Below are positions 36,742 to 45,859 of a stretch of 64,000 nucleotides of DNA, one piece after another; the stretch's first letter is position 1; each line of letters opens with the position of its first letter. This DNA comes from Flagellimonas marinaquae (GTDB taxonomy: Bacteria; Bacteroidota; Bacteroidia; Flavobacteriales; Flavobacteriaceae), in contig NZ_CP092415.1 in the NCBI RefSeq assembly GCF_023716465.1, forward strand, positions 2,395,501 to 2,459,500. Direction: 5' to 3'. The notes below the pieces were generated by a model. The model was not told the origin of the DNA and made no database searches. It was given only the letters and a program-made list of their open reading frames with translations. The position numbers and the translations under genes are program-made.

Positions 36742-38214
36742 TTACAATTGGCCCATAATCTCGCCAATCTTACGTATGGTTTCCTTGATTTGTTTTTGGT
36801 TTACCGAGCAAAACCCCATAACCAGCCCATTGGCATCATTTGGTAAAATATAATATCTGCTCAATGCATGTACACGAATGTTTTGGTCCATTAACTTCTG
36901 TTCTATATATAGGTCGCTCTGTTTTTTTTTGATATGAGCGATCAAGTGGAGCCCCAAACAGGACGTTTCTAGCTGGAACCAATCTCCTAAAATGGTATTG
37001 AATTGTTCTACAAAATATTCTTTTCTCTGTTGGGCCGTGTCGATTACCTTTCTTAGGTGTTTGTTTAAATAATCTTTTTGGATAAAAGCGCTCATGGCTT
37101 TCTGGTCTTGTCTTGGTACGAACCTGCTGGACTGCTGGTACAGGCCGCTTACAGGACCGATCAGTTGTTCAGGTAGAATTATGTAGCCCAACCGCAGGGA
37201 TGGGTGTATCAATTTATTGAACGTGCCCAAATAGACCACTCTCTCCTGTAAATCCATTCCAAACAACGACCCCAATGGCTTTTTCCAATTACTGAATTCG
37301 TGGTTATAATCATCTTCAATGATATAGGTTTCATTCACTGTTGCCCAATTTAACAATTGGAATCTTCTGGACATGCTCATTTTTACACCAGTTGGGTACT
37401 GGCAGGATGGTGTGGTGTAAACAAATTTCGGGTTTGTGCAATTAATGCCTTTTAGATTGATTCCTTCATCATCTACCGGAGCGGGTTGTATCACGGCGCC
37501 CAAGTTTTTGAAAAGACTATGGGCCATTGGGTACATTGGGTTTTCAACCACAATATTGTCATTTTTTTCAAGGAGAATGCTCGAGACCAAAAAAAGGGAA
37601 TGTAATGATCCAGTGGTAACGATTATTCGATCGGGCGAACAATTAATGTTCCTATATACTTTTAAGTATTGGGAAATATTCTCTCTTAGACAATGTAGGC
37701 CCTTCGTATCACTGTAGGATAACTCAGAAGGAGTAATACGTTTCCAATAGTCGTCGATGAGCTTTTTCCAAATTTGGACGGGGAAAATATCCAAAGGAGG
37801 TAATCCCGGCCTAAAAGCGACCTCTTTTATGGAATCTTGTCCGGCCCAAAGATTGTTTTCCGAAAAAGCTATTCCTTGTTTGGATAGCTTTGGGTGGCCA
37901 CCTTTATGGTCGAGAGCGGAAATATTGAGCCTTATTTTTTTGTCTTCAGTTGCTCGAACATAATATCCAGAACCTCTTTTGGATGTAATATAATTCTCCA
38001 CCAACAATAGGTCAATGGCTTTTAAGACGGTGCTTCGGGATATGCCAAGGTCCATTGCCAGAACCCTGGAAGGGGGCAGTTTGGTACCGTTCTCGAGGGA
38101 GCGGTTCAATATAGCTTTTCTGAACGCCGTGTAGAGGTTGACATAAATTTGAGGTTGATTTGCATCCAAAAAAAAGCCATTTCTTTCTAAAAGGCCTTTA
38201 ATGTTAAAGTGCAT
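36742..38214 (-). CDS. MocR/PdxR-type GntR regulator with aminotransferase-like domain
   Basis: The 490-aa protein joins an N-terminal winged helix of the GntR family (KLPPSRVLAMDLGISRSTVLKAIDLL, YITSKRGSGYYV, about 40-105) to a fold-type I aminotransferase-like domain with a PLP-lysine context (LGTFNKLIHPSLRLGYI) and VYTTPSCQYPTG. MocR regulators use PLP and an amino compound as effector (GabR with GABA, PdxR with PLP). It is divergent from a SusCD/D-aminoacylase operon and has ATACCA direct repeats beside its start codon. It probably regulates both itself and that operon. Confidence 0.93.
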   Translation of the reverse strand: MHFNIKGLLERNGFFLDANQPQIYVNLYTAFRKAILNRSLENGTKLPPSRVLAMDLGISRSTVLKAIDLLLVENYITSKRGSGYYVRATEDKKIRLNISALDHKGGHPKLSKQGIAFSENNLWAGQDSIKEVAFRPGLPPLDIFPVQIWKKLIDDYWKRITPSELSYSDTKGLHCLRENISQYLKVYRNINCSPDRIIVTTGSLHSLFLVSSILLEKNDNIVVENPMYPMAHSLFKNLGAVIQPAPVDDEGINLKGINCTNPKFVYTTPSCQYPTGVKMSMSRRFQLLNWATVNETYIIEDDYNHEFSNWKKPLGSLFGMDLQERVVYLGTFNKLIHPSLRLGYIILPEQLIGPVSGLYQQSSRFVPRQDQKAMSAFIQKDYLNKHLRKVIDTAQQRKEYFVEQFNTILGDWFQLETSCLGLHLIAHIKKKQSDLYIEQKLMDQNIRVHALSRYYILPNDANGLVMGFCSVNQKQIKETIRKIGEIMGQL

Positions 38215-38519
38215 AATTGGTATGCTAAATCAAATATGATTGGTATGCGGAAGGTAGTGGTTTATCCTTTAATTTTCAGTTTTTTAACAAAAGGTTTACA
38301 ATGCAGTTCCCAAATCCTACAAGTAGAGCTTTGTTGTTCAAGTGCTATAGCGAAGTGGTTTTTACACCTGGCTTGAACGGTTGGACAAGCTTCTTTTTTG
38401 AATTTGATAGTTTAAGCTTTCATACTTGCTGGATCAATATCAGACTTCGGCCTCAGTATCCCGAACCTGTTTTTTACAAACATCAAGACCAATCTAATCA
38501 CGTTTAAACCTACTTACCA
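38215..38519. other. 305-bp divergent intergenic region of the MocR/SusCD locus
   Basis: It holds two direct repeats of ATTGGTATGC next to the MocR start and is otherwise AT-rich without an evident gene; a 68-codon open frame at 38301-38507 looks non-coding. On the reverse strand CATATTTG (one mismatch from TAnnTTTG) lies between the two repeats and could be the MocR -7 element. No convincing promoter for the SusC operon is visible. Confidence 0.5.
38216..38248 (-). promoter_or_regulatory. Direct repeat operator, probable MocR-regulator binding site
   Basis: ATTGGTATGC occurs at 38216-38225 and again at 38239-38248, 23 bp apart start to start, on the same face of the helix. On the MocR coding strand each reads GCATACCAAT and contains ATACCA, the half-site bound by Bacillus subtilis GabR, also a MocR protein. 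The first repeat begins 1 bp before the MocR start codon, so binding would block its own expression. Confidence 0.6.
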
Positions 38520-41500
38520 ATGCCCATAAACCAAAATATATGCCTGTGTCTGCTTTTACTATTTTCTTTCACTATAAACGCACAACGACAGATCAATGGA
38601 AAGGTAAGTGATGCCTCTGGGCCATTGCCCGGTGCCAGTGTTGTTGTAAAAGGTACCAGTGTAGGAACTACCACCAATTTTGATGGGGAATACACAATTA
38701 CTGTTCAAAACGGAGCAGATGTTTTGGAATTTAGCTACATAGGGTTCACAGCACAGGAAGTCGTTGTGGGCAATCAAAATGAGATCAATGTGCTATTGGT
38801 GGAAAGTACAGAGCTTTTGGACGAAGTAGTAGTGACCGCCCAGGGAATTAAAAAGTCCAAAAAAGCACTTGGTTATGCCATTGCCAATGTAAAATCAGAA
38901 GAAGTAGAAAAAAGGCCCGAAGCGGATTTGGCGCGTACTCTACAAGGTAAGGTCGCTGGTGTAGCGATAACCCCGGCCGATGGTCAAACAGGCTCATCTT
39001 CCACAATTCGAATTCGGGGAAATATTTCGTTGACTGGTTCTAACGCACCTTTGATAGTGGTAAACGATGTTCCGTTCAATGGACTTTTAAGGGATCTAGA
39101 TCCAAACGATATCGAAAATATAAGCATCTTAAAAGGGTTCAATGCTGCTGTGCTATATGGTAGCGAAGGAAGAAACGGGGTCATCTTGATTCAGACCAAG
39201 AGTGGTTCGGCAAAAATAGGCGAAGCTAGCACAACGGTAACTTATGCCACCTCGGTGTACACCAATATGGTGTCCCAATTGCCAAAATACCAAAACACAT
39301 ATTCCAACGGACTGGAAGGGGTACAATTTGGCGCAACGATATTTTCAAACTTTGGACCGGCTTTTTCGGAAATGGACCCAGTACCGCACCCTTATGCCAA
39401 TATGGGCGATATTTTTCCTGAGTATGCGGACAAAATGATCAAAATAGGCCCAAAACCGGATAACGTGAAGAATATTTTTAGAATGGGAATAGGAACAAAT
39501 CATTCCTTGACCTTTTCAACTTCCAAAGAAAAAGTGGGCTTTAACTTATCGGCCGGATATACCGATGAGTCTGGAATAATTGACCACAACGATTTAAAGC
39601 GTTTTAATTTGAGCTTGGGAGGAAAGGCCCAGCTTGGTGAAAAACTGGATGTTTCCGCAAATATTGGGTATTCGACCAGAAAGGTAAATTTGATCAATGA
39701 TGAGGATATTTTTAATCTGGTGTTCTATTTGCCCCGATGGATAGATTTAACAGAGTTGCCCTATCAGAACCCTTTGACAGGGGAGTCTGTCTATTACCGT
39801 AACGATACCAATCCACTTTGGATTCTAAACAATTCCGGGAATTATGATGATAAAGTCCGTGTTTTTGGAAATGTAACCGCAAATTATCAGCTCTCCAACT
39901 CGCTGAATGTTACATACCGCGCAGGTTTTGATTCAGATAGCTATACGGGCTTCGATTTTTCCAATAAAGGCGGGTATGATGATGTGTATCAGCAAGGATA
40001 TCTCAATATAGGGGATAGTAAGGAGGTAATTGTAAATCAAACTGCTATACTCGGGTTTAATAAGGAATTGATCAAAAACTTGAGTCTGGAAGCACAGATA
40101 GGGCTCAACAGCCAAATAACGCGATTCGTAGGAAATTCATCAAACTCGGATGGTCAAATTGTATATGGATTTTTAAGACCGAGTAATTTTACCGTAACGG
40201 AATCCAGCTACAGCCGTACCAACGAGAATTTGGCTGGCACCTTTGGTCAATTTCAATTTGCGTACAAGAGTTATTTGTATGCCACAATATCTGGTAGAAA
40301 CGATTGGGGCAGTACGGTAGAAAAAGATAACCGATCACTTTTCTACCCAGGGGCATCCTTATCGTTTATTCCGACCAGTGCGTTTAATTTTGGAGGAAAC
40401 ACACTTAATTACCTTAAGCTTAGGGGAGCGTATGCAACATCATCAGGGTATCCCGCGCCATATAGAACGCGAAGTACATTGATTATTGATCCCTTGAGGT
40501 TTGCCGCTCCCGACGGAACCTATCCGGTAACCAATAGATATAGTACCCGCTACGCCAATCTAAATTTAAAACCAGAACTGCATAAAGAAATTGAGTTTGG
40601 TATAGAATCCAAACTGTTTCACAATAGAGCATCTTTAGAGGTGTCCGTTTATCAACGCGTATCGGAAGACCAGATTGTAGAGTCGCCGGTGGCCCCCGCC
40701 ACTGGATACGATGATCAGTTTATAAACTTAGGAAGGATAGATAGTGAAGGAATCGAGGTTGATCTAGGTGTCGATATTTTTCGAGGGGATAAATTTCGTT
40801 GGAATTTCAGGAACATAGTCACTGCGGACGAATCCATGGTTCGTGAAACCACGCCAACCGGAGCGGATATAAATCTCCGTGAAGATAGATTTGCCGTGGA
40901 AGGCGAGCCTTTTGGTGTTATAAAAGGGGACTATGCCTTAAGGGATGAGGATGGAAACCTACTGATCAATGGCAATGGCTCGGCGACCAGAGTAGGTGAA
41001 GTAATTACCAGTAACGATATTGGCCTGCCCAACAAAGTTATTGGAGATCCCAATCCAGATTGGAGACTTACCAATATAAATAGCTTTGGTATCGGGAGTT
41101 TTTCGATCAGTGCTCAAATCGAATACCGCCATGGGGGCGAAATTTACTCCACAGCGGTAAAAAATATGCTTGAACGTGGCGTGGCAAAGGAAACCGAGGA
41201 TAGAGAAGGGGCATTTGTGTTGCCTGGTTTTTTGGCGGACGATGTTACAGGCGAACCATTATTGGATGCCAATGGAAATCAAATTCCCAATAATATTCAA
41301 TTAAATAGCGGAAGATTGGGTTATTCCAACTATTACAATGCTAACGATCTTGCCATGTGGGACACGTCGATCTTTAGACTTAGGGAAGTGGCGGTAGGCT
41401 ACACGTTGAAACCAAAAAAAGCTGACAGATTGCCGTTCAAAAGAATGGACCTTACCCTTTCGGCACGAAACTTATGGTATGTGGCCCCCAATTTTCCAAA

Positions 41501-41597
41501 ATATATCAATTACGACCCGGAAAGTGATGGTCTGGATGGGGATAGCACCGTCCCATCAACAAAAAGGTTTGCCTTTAATGTATCAGTGTCCTTCTAA
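38520..41597 (+). CDS. SusC/RagA-family TonB-linked outer membrane protein
   Basis: The 1025-aa protein is a TonB-dependent outer membrane importer of the SusC class. A signal peptide (CLCLLLLFSFTINAQ) is followed by a carboxypeptidase-regulatory-like domain (QINGKVSDASGPLPGASVVV) and then the plug domain (VVVTAQGIKKSKKALGYAI, VAGVAITPADGQTGSSSTIR). The large barrel ends in FAFNVSVSF with C-terminal Phe. It has no STN domain, so it is not an ECF-linked transducer. It pairs with the SusD gene 21 bp downstream; the downstream amidohydrolase hints at peptide-like cargo. Confidence 0.95.
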   Translation: MPINQNICLCLLLLFSFTINAQRQINGKVSDASGPLPGASVVVKGTSVGTTTNFDGEYTITVQNGADVLEFSYIGFTAQEVVVGNQNEINVLLVESTELLDEVVVTAQGIKKSKKALGYAIANVKSEEVEKRPEADLARTLQGKVAGVAITPADGQTGSSSTIRIRGNISLTGSNAPLIVVNDVPFNGLLRDLDPNDIENISILKGFNAAVLYGSEGRNGVILIQTKSGSAKIGEASTTVTYATSVYTNMVSQLPKYQNTYSNGLEGVQFGATIFSNFGPAFSEMDPVPHPYANMGDIFPEYADKMIKIGPKPDNVKNIFRMGIGTNHSLTFSTSKEKVGFNLSAGYTDESGIIDHNDLKRFNLSLGGKAQLGEKLDVSANIGYSTRKVNLINDEDIFNLVFYLPRWIDLTELPYQNPLTGESVYYRNDTNPLWILNNSGNYDDKVRVFGNVTANYQLSNSLNVTYRAGFDSDSYTGFDFSNKGGYDDVYQQGYLNIGDSKEVIVNQTAILGFNKELIKNLSLEAQIGLNSQITRFVGNSSNSDGQIVYGFLRPSNFTVTESSYSRTNENLAGTFGQFQFAYKSYLYATISGRNDWGSTVEKDNRSLFYPGASLSFIPTSAFNFGGNTLNYLKLRGAYATSSGYPAPYRTRSTLIIDPLRFAAPDGTYPVTNRYSTRYANLNLKPELHKEIEFGIESKLFHNRASLEVSVYQRVSEDQIVESPVAPATGYDDQFINLGRIDSEGIEVDLGVDIFRGDKFRWNFRNIVTADESMVRETTPTGADINLREDRFAVEGEPFGVIKGDYALRDEDGNLLINGNGSATRVGEVITSNDIGLPNKVIGDPNPDWRLTNINSFGIGSFSISAQIEYRHGGEIYSTAVKNMLERGVAKETEDREGAFVLPGFLADDVTGEPLLDANGNQIPNNIQLNSGRLGYSNYYNANDLAMWDTSIFRLREVAVGYTLKPKKADRLPFKRMDLTLSARNLWYVAPNFPKYINYDPESDGLDGDSTVPSTKRFAFNVSVSF

Positions 41598-41618
41598 TTC
41601 AAAAATAATTTAAACCAC

Positions 41619-43223
41619 ATGCGAAGAACAATAGAATATTTTGGTAGAATAGCATTGATATCCATAGCGTTGCTAGGGTGTGAAGTTTCTGATTTTGACT
41701 TACAGGACAACCCTAATTTCCTTACCCCGAAAAGTGCGGACCCTGAATATCTCTTGAACGAAATCCAATATCAATTTCAATCCCTAATGGGACTTATGAT
41801 ATTAAATACGGACGATCTTATGCGTTATGAAGCAATGACCGATACCTATGGTGATTTGGTCTCCGTAACAGTATTGGATACTGAATGGGAAAGCTATTTT
41901 GAGGCCCTGAACAATTCCAAGACCATAGAAGCTTTGGCAGAAAAGGATGAAACCTTATTATTCCATAACGCCATCAATAAATTGCTTTTGGGATACCTTA
42001 CCATAACTATGGTGGACTATATGGGGGCAATACCTTACACTGAGGCGGTTGTCCCATCCGAATACCCGAACCCAGGATTGGAAAGCGGTATAGATATTTA
42101 TAAAAAAGTCCTGAATGATATTGATCGGGCCATATTGGATATTGAGAACTCCACCTTCAACTTTTCTACAGATTTGTTCTATGATAGCGATAAGGATAAA
42201 TGGATAGCTTTTGCCAATTCTTTTAAGCTCAAGATTTTGGTGCAGACCCGATTGGCGAGTTCTGAAATTGGGGTATCAGATATTGCATTGGCAATTAATG
42301 AACTGTTGGAAAAAGATTTGATAGATTCAGAAACTGAAGATTTCCAATACACCTTTTCCACTGTGGAGGAGCCAGAAAGTCGCCATCGTTATTTCCGTAG
42401 AGGGTATGTGAGCAATTTTGGACAATACATGGGCAACTATTTTATGTTTATGCTCAAAGATTCCAAAAGCGTTGCGGACCCACGGCTACGTTACTATTTG
42501 TATAGGCAGTCCGATTCCAGTCCGTTCAGTATAGTGCCCTATTCAACGTGTTTGCAAGAGTCCAATGTGGATTATTGTTATATCGGGGATTTTTACCGAG
42601 GACTGGACCATGGAGAAAGTCGTACTGGCTTTGGAGATAATGAGGAAAGAACAGTATATGGTTTGTATCCCGGAGGTGGAACATTTGATGAGGACCAGTT
42701 TGTATCCGCCCCAAAAACCTCTACACATTTGGATGGAGCGGGTATTTTACCCCTTTTAACATCTTCCTTTGTAAAGTTTTTAAGGGCAGAGGCAGCATTA
42801 ATGCTGAGTACGGGCGAAGACCCGGAGAAACTATTAAGGGAAGCAATACAGGATTCTATGGACAAAGTTCTCTCTTTCGGAGAAGTAGATTCGGACTTTG
42901 AGTCCACGGATGAAGAAGTAGAAGCATATATTGATGAGGTTCTTTTCAATTTTAACAATGTGGCCACCAACGAACAAAAACTCGATATAATTATAACGGA
43001 GTATTATTTGGCAGCCTTCGGAAATTCGATGGAATCCTACAACGCATATAGAAGAACAGGATACCCTTCTAATATTCAAGTCCCCATAGATAACGATAAC
43101 CCAACATTCCCACGAAGCTTTCCTTATTCGGCACGGGCGGTAGAGATAAACTCCTCATTAACCCAAAAGCTGAATACAGATAGGGTTTTTTGGGATACCA
43201 ACCCAGAAGGGTTCATAAAATAA
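41619..43223 (+). CDS. SusD/RagB-family nutrient-binding lipoprotein
   Basis: The 534-aa protein is the lid/binding partner of the adjacent SusC. It has a lipoprotein signal (ISIALLGCEVSDFD), an N-terminal TPR-like helical region with SusD-like features (YLLNEIQYQFQSLMGLMI, LLLGYLTITMVDYMGAIPYTEAV), and a C-terminal FLRAEAALML and YLAAFGNSMESYNAYRRTGYP. The last stretch is typical of the SusD-like_2 subgroup. It overlaps nothing; the true start of the next gene is 17 bp further on. Confidence 0.93.
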   Translation: MRRTIEYFGRIALISIALLGCEVSDFDLQDNPNFLTPKSADPEYLLNEIQYQFQSLMGLMILNTDDLMRYEAMTDTYGDLVSVTVLDTEWESYFEALNNSKTIEALAEKDETLLFHNAINKLLLGYLTITMVDYMGAIPYTEAVVPSEYPNPGLESGIDIYKKVLNDIDRAILDIENSTFNFSTDLFYDSDKDKWIAFANSFKLKILVQTRLASSEIGVSDIALAINELLEKDLIDSETEDFQYTFSTVEEPESRHRYFRRGYVSNFGQYMGNYFMFMLKDSKSVADPRLRYYLYRQSDSSPFSIVPYSTCLQESNVDYCYIGDFYRGLDHGESRTGFGDNEERTVYGLYPGGGTFDEDQFVSAPKTSTHLDGAGILPLLTSSFVKFLRAEAALMLSTGEDPEKLLREAIQDSMDKVLSFGEVDSDFESTDEEVEAYIDEVLFNFNNVATNEQKLDIIITEYYLAAFGNSMESYNAYRRTGYPSNIQVPIDNDNPTFPRSFPYSARAVEINSSLTQKLNTDRVFWDTNPEGFIK

Positions 43224-43240
43224 CTAGAAAACTTGTCAAT

Positions 43241-44404
43241 ATGTATAGAAAAGTACTTTGGATTGTTGCATTGGTGTTGGCTCTATCCTGCGATAATGAG
43301 AACAATACTCTCGAGGATATTGCATTCAAGGGTGGTTATATCACATTTGTAGAAGCACCGAACCTTAGTTTTAATATTTTAAAGGTTGACTCGGAAGTGT
43401 TTACGGCGACGTTGCAAGACCCGAATCAGAATGCATCAAGCTATACCTTGGATGTATTGTACAAAGATGGCGAAGCGGTCATAGAAGATTATATCGAGAT
43501 AAGTAGTTTTCCATATACCCTAACATTTGATCTCTCCGATGTACTTGAAGCTTTACAAGTAGAAGAAACCGAAGTAGAGCTAACGGATAGAATAACGTTT
43601 GTAGCAACTGTTGTGACCCCAACAGGAACCTTTAATGGAAGGTCGCCGGATTTTGATTTTAATTATATCAACCAAGGTGGACAAACCACAGACCGGTTAA
43701 AGCAATCTGAACATAACAATGCAATGGAATTTACCATTGGGTTCTATCAGCCGCCTGGTGTAAAGATCAGAGGAACTTCTTTCGAAGAACCTGCCGTAGC
43801 AGGAGATGAAGATGTTTACAATAGAAATGGTACAAACGATGAAACACTCGACCTGATCAATGGACCAAGTCCGCCCTACGTGGATTATGTAGCGCAAGGG
43901 TCCGGACCAGATAATGAGTTAGGCTTCGATACCGAGTATTTGGCCATTCCCAATATCAGTACCAGTAGCCTTGGCTTTTCAGAAGAACGCATAGGAGTAA
44001 TGTCTTTATTCGAGGATTACGAAGAATATCCGGATGGAGTGCAGGGATTCCATTCGGAAGACGCTGATGGCGCTCTGAGAATAACTTTTGATACGGTACA
44101 TGTTCCCGAAGGGCAAAACAACTCGGGAATCTCTTTTGAAGTTTTCTTTGGGGACACTAGTTGGGAGGACTTGGACGGTATCCACGCCTATGCAAATATC
44201 ACCACAGACAATGGCGATGAGGTTTTGGAACTAATAAATATCTATAACGATGATGTAGAGGCCGTAGCTGGCCAATGGATGGAGGTAAACAGCGGGTTTC
44301 AAAAAGGAATTCGCTCGTATCAATTGGTTGTTCAAATACAATCAGGAGCCACGGCAGAATCGTTCGATTTGGATAATATCATTGTTTATGAAGCTGAAGA
44401 CTAA
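43241..44404 (+). CDS. Hypothetical SusE-position lipoprotein
   Basis: Using ATG 43241 gives 387 aa with a lipoprotein signal (MYRKVLWIVALVLALSC); an upstream in-frame Met at 43190 would add 17 residues ahead of this signal and overlap susD. An N-terminal Ig-like region (about 30-150) is followed by a C-terminal beta-sandwich-like domain (GISFEVFFGDTSWEDLDGIH, QLVVQIQSGATAESFDLDNI). It is in the SusE/F position and may bind ligand at the surface; this is inference from position and the beta-rich sequence. Confidence 0.8.
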   Translation: MYRKVLWIVALVLALSCDNENNTLEDIAFKGGYITFVEAPNLSFNILKVDSEVFTATLQDPNQNASSYTLDVLYKDGEAVIEDYIEISSFPYTLTFDLSDVLEALQVEETEVELTDRITFVATVVTPTGTFNGRSPDFDFNYINQGGQTTDRLKQSEHNNAMEFTIGFYQPPGVKIRGTSFEEPAVAGDEDVYNRNGTNDETLDLINGPSPPYVDYVAQGSGPDNELGFDTEYLAIPNISTSSLGFSEERIGVMSLFEDYEEYPDGVQGFHSEDADGALRITFDTVHVPEGQNNSGISFEVFFGDTSWEDLDGIHAYANITTDNGDEVLELINIYNDDVEAVAGQWMEVNSGFQKGIRSYQLVVQIQSGATAESFDLDNIIVYEAED

Positions 44405-44436
44405 ACCTCATTAATTGGAGACTTAAATTAAAAGTT

Positions 44437-45768
44437 ATGGATTTAATAATAAAAAGAAGAAGTTGTTCGCAAACAATCATCAGTTTTTTATGGCTATTGT
44501 TGGGAGCTATCTCTTGCTCATCCGAGGATAAAGAAAATACTGAAACAGCTGTAGATCTGGACCCCCCTACCATACCAGTAGGTTTAAAGGCCGAAAATAT
44601 TACACAACGGACATTATTTTTGTATTGGAACCCCGCAGAAGATAATGTAAACGTAAAGAATTACTCCTTGTATCAAAACGGTGAATTTTTAGTGGGGTCG
44701 GGCAAGCCATCTTATTATTTGGATGATCTGGTACCAGGAACCGATTATACTTTTCAAGTACTGGCTACCGATGAAGCAGGAAACTCATCTAAACTCAGCG
44801 ACCCTATCAATGTGCATACATCCGACCCCCTTGTGGCGGAACTGCAGTTTGCCTCCGGTAACTTGGAGGATTACTTAAGGGATTTGCTGGATATTGTGCC
44901 GGGTATATCGGCCAAGAAATACAAAGTCCCCACGGACAACGAATTGGATCAATGGGACTCCATTATAGATGCTATTTTGGATGAAGACATCACCAAAGCT
45001 GTTGATGAAGCCGTGTATCTAAATTATCAGATAGTGGAGTTTACGGATATTTATTCCTCTCCGAATCAAGTTTACTATATTATAAAGGAATATCAAGAAA
45101 GACAGAACTACTGGGGGACTTATGTTTTTAGCAAGACCCCAAAACGAAAAGACTTGGTTTTGGCTGCTCCTCACGTATTGCACGATCAAAAAACTGGATA
45201 CCAGGCAGCATTCGCCTTTAGAAGGAACGTAGCTAGGGCATTGTTTTTAAGCGGGGCCCACCGATGTGATCAAGAAGGTTCCTCTACATGCGATGGCACA
45301 ACCAAATCTTGTAGCTCATATTTTGGGGCATATAGGATATCGGATGTTCCACACAATACCAATACTACATTTCAGGTCACAACCGAAAATCTGTTTAATG
45401 CACTTCCTTCCAGTGTTTTTGTTCAACTTCATGGATTTGGTAAGGAGCCGACCGACCCTTACGTTATTTTAAGTAATGGAACCAATAAAACACCAGCAAA
45501 AGATTATGTGGTTATGCTTAGGGATGCCCTTCTTGAAGAAGATAATACCTTGACCTTTAAAATTCCGCACATCGATCTAAATTGGACACGATATGCAGCG
45601 TTCGATAATACCCAAGGCAGATATATAAACGGTTCGGCATCTCCTTGCAGTGTGCCGGCAACAGGAACAACAGGTAGATTTGTGCATATAGAGCAAGAGC
45701 GCTCAAAACTTCGGCAAGATGAGTCTGGGTGGATTAAAATCAGTAATGCATTGGGCAAAGTGTTTTAA
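44437..45768 (+). CDS. Fn3-domain lipoprotein with a putative metallohydrolase domain
   Basis: The 443-aa protein has a lipoprotein signal (LLLGAISCSSED), a fibronectin type III domain (about 45-130, PTIPVGLKAENITQRTLFLY, VLATDEAGNSSKLS), and a C-terminal catalytic-looking domain. That domain has spaced His/Glu motifs: AAPHVLHD, SGAHRCD, SDVPHNTNTTFQ, VQLHGFG and HIEQERSKLR. This pattern recalls zinc enzymes of the N-formylglutamate amidohydrolase or poly-gamma-glutamate hydrolase type, but the resemblance is weak and unconfirmed. It precedes a D-aminoacylase-like gene, which fits a role in amide or peptide degradation. Confidence 0.6.
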   Translation: MDLIIKRRSCSQTIISFLWLLLGAISCSSEDKENTETAVDLDPPTIPVGLKAENITQRTLFLYWNPAEDNVNVKNYSLYQNGEFLVGSGKPSYYLDDLVPGTDYTFQVLATDEAGNSSKLSDPINVHTSDPLVAELQFASGNLEDYLRDLLDIVPGISAKKYKVPTDNELDQWDSIIDAILDEDITKAVDEAVYLNYQIVEFTDIYSSPNQVYYIIKEYQERQNYWGTYVFSKTPKRKDLVLAAPHVLHDQKTGYQAAFAFRRNVARALFLSGAHRCDQEGSSTCDGTTKSCSSYFGAYRISDVPHNTNTTFQVTTENLFNALPSSVFVQLHGFGKEPTDPYVILSNGTNKTPAKDYVVMLRDALLEEDNTLTFKIPHIDLNWTRYAAFDNTQGRYINGSASPCSVPATGTTGRFVHIEQERSKLRQDESGWIKISNALGKVF

Positions 45769-45859
45769 AATGATAGGTTCAATGACAATTGAAACTATGA
45801 CTTTGTTAGGTTTCACCTATATTTATGGATGATGAGGCAACTAATGAAACTCTGATCAA

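Noticed and set aside
38301..38507. 68-codon open frame between the MocR gene and susC
   Set aside because: No signal, domain or conserved-looking composition; it occupies the regulatory region and looks like chance.
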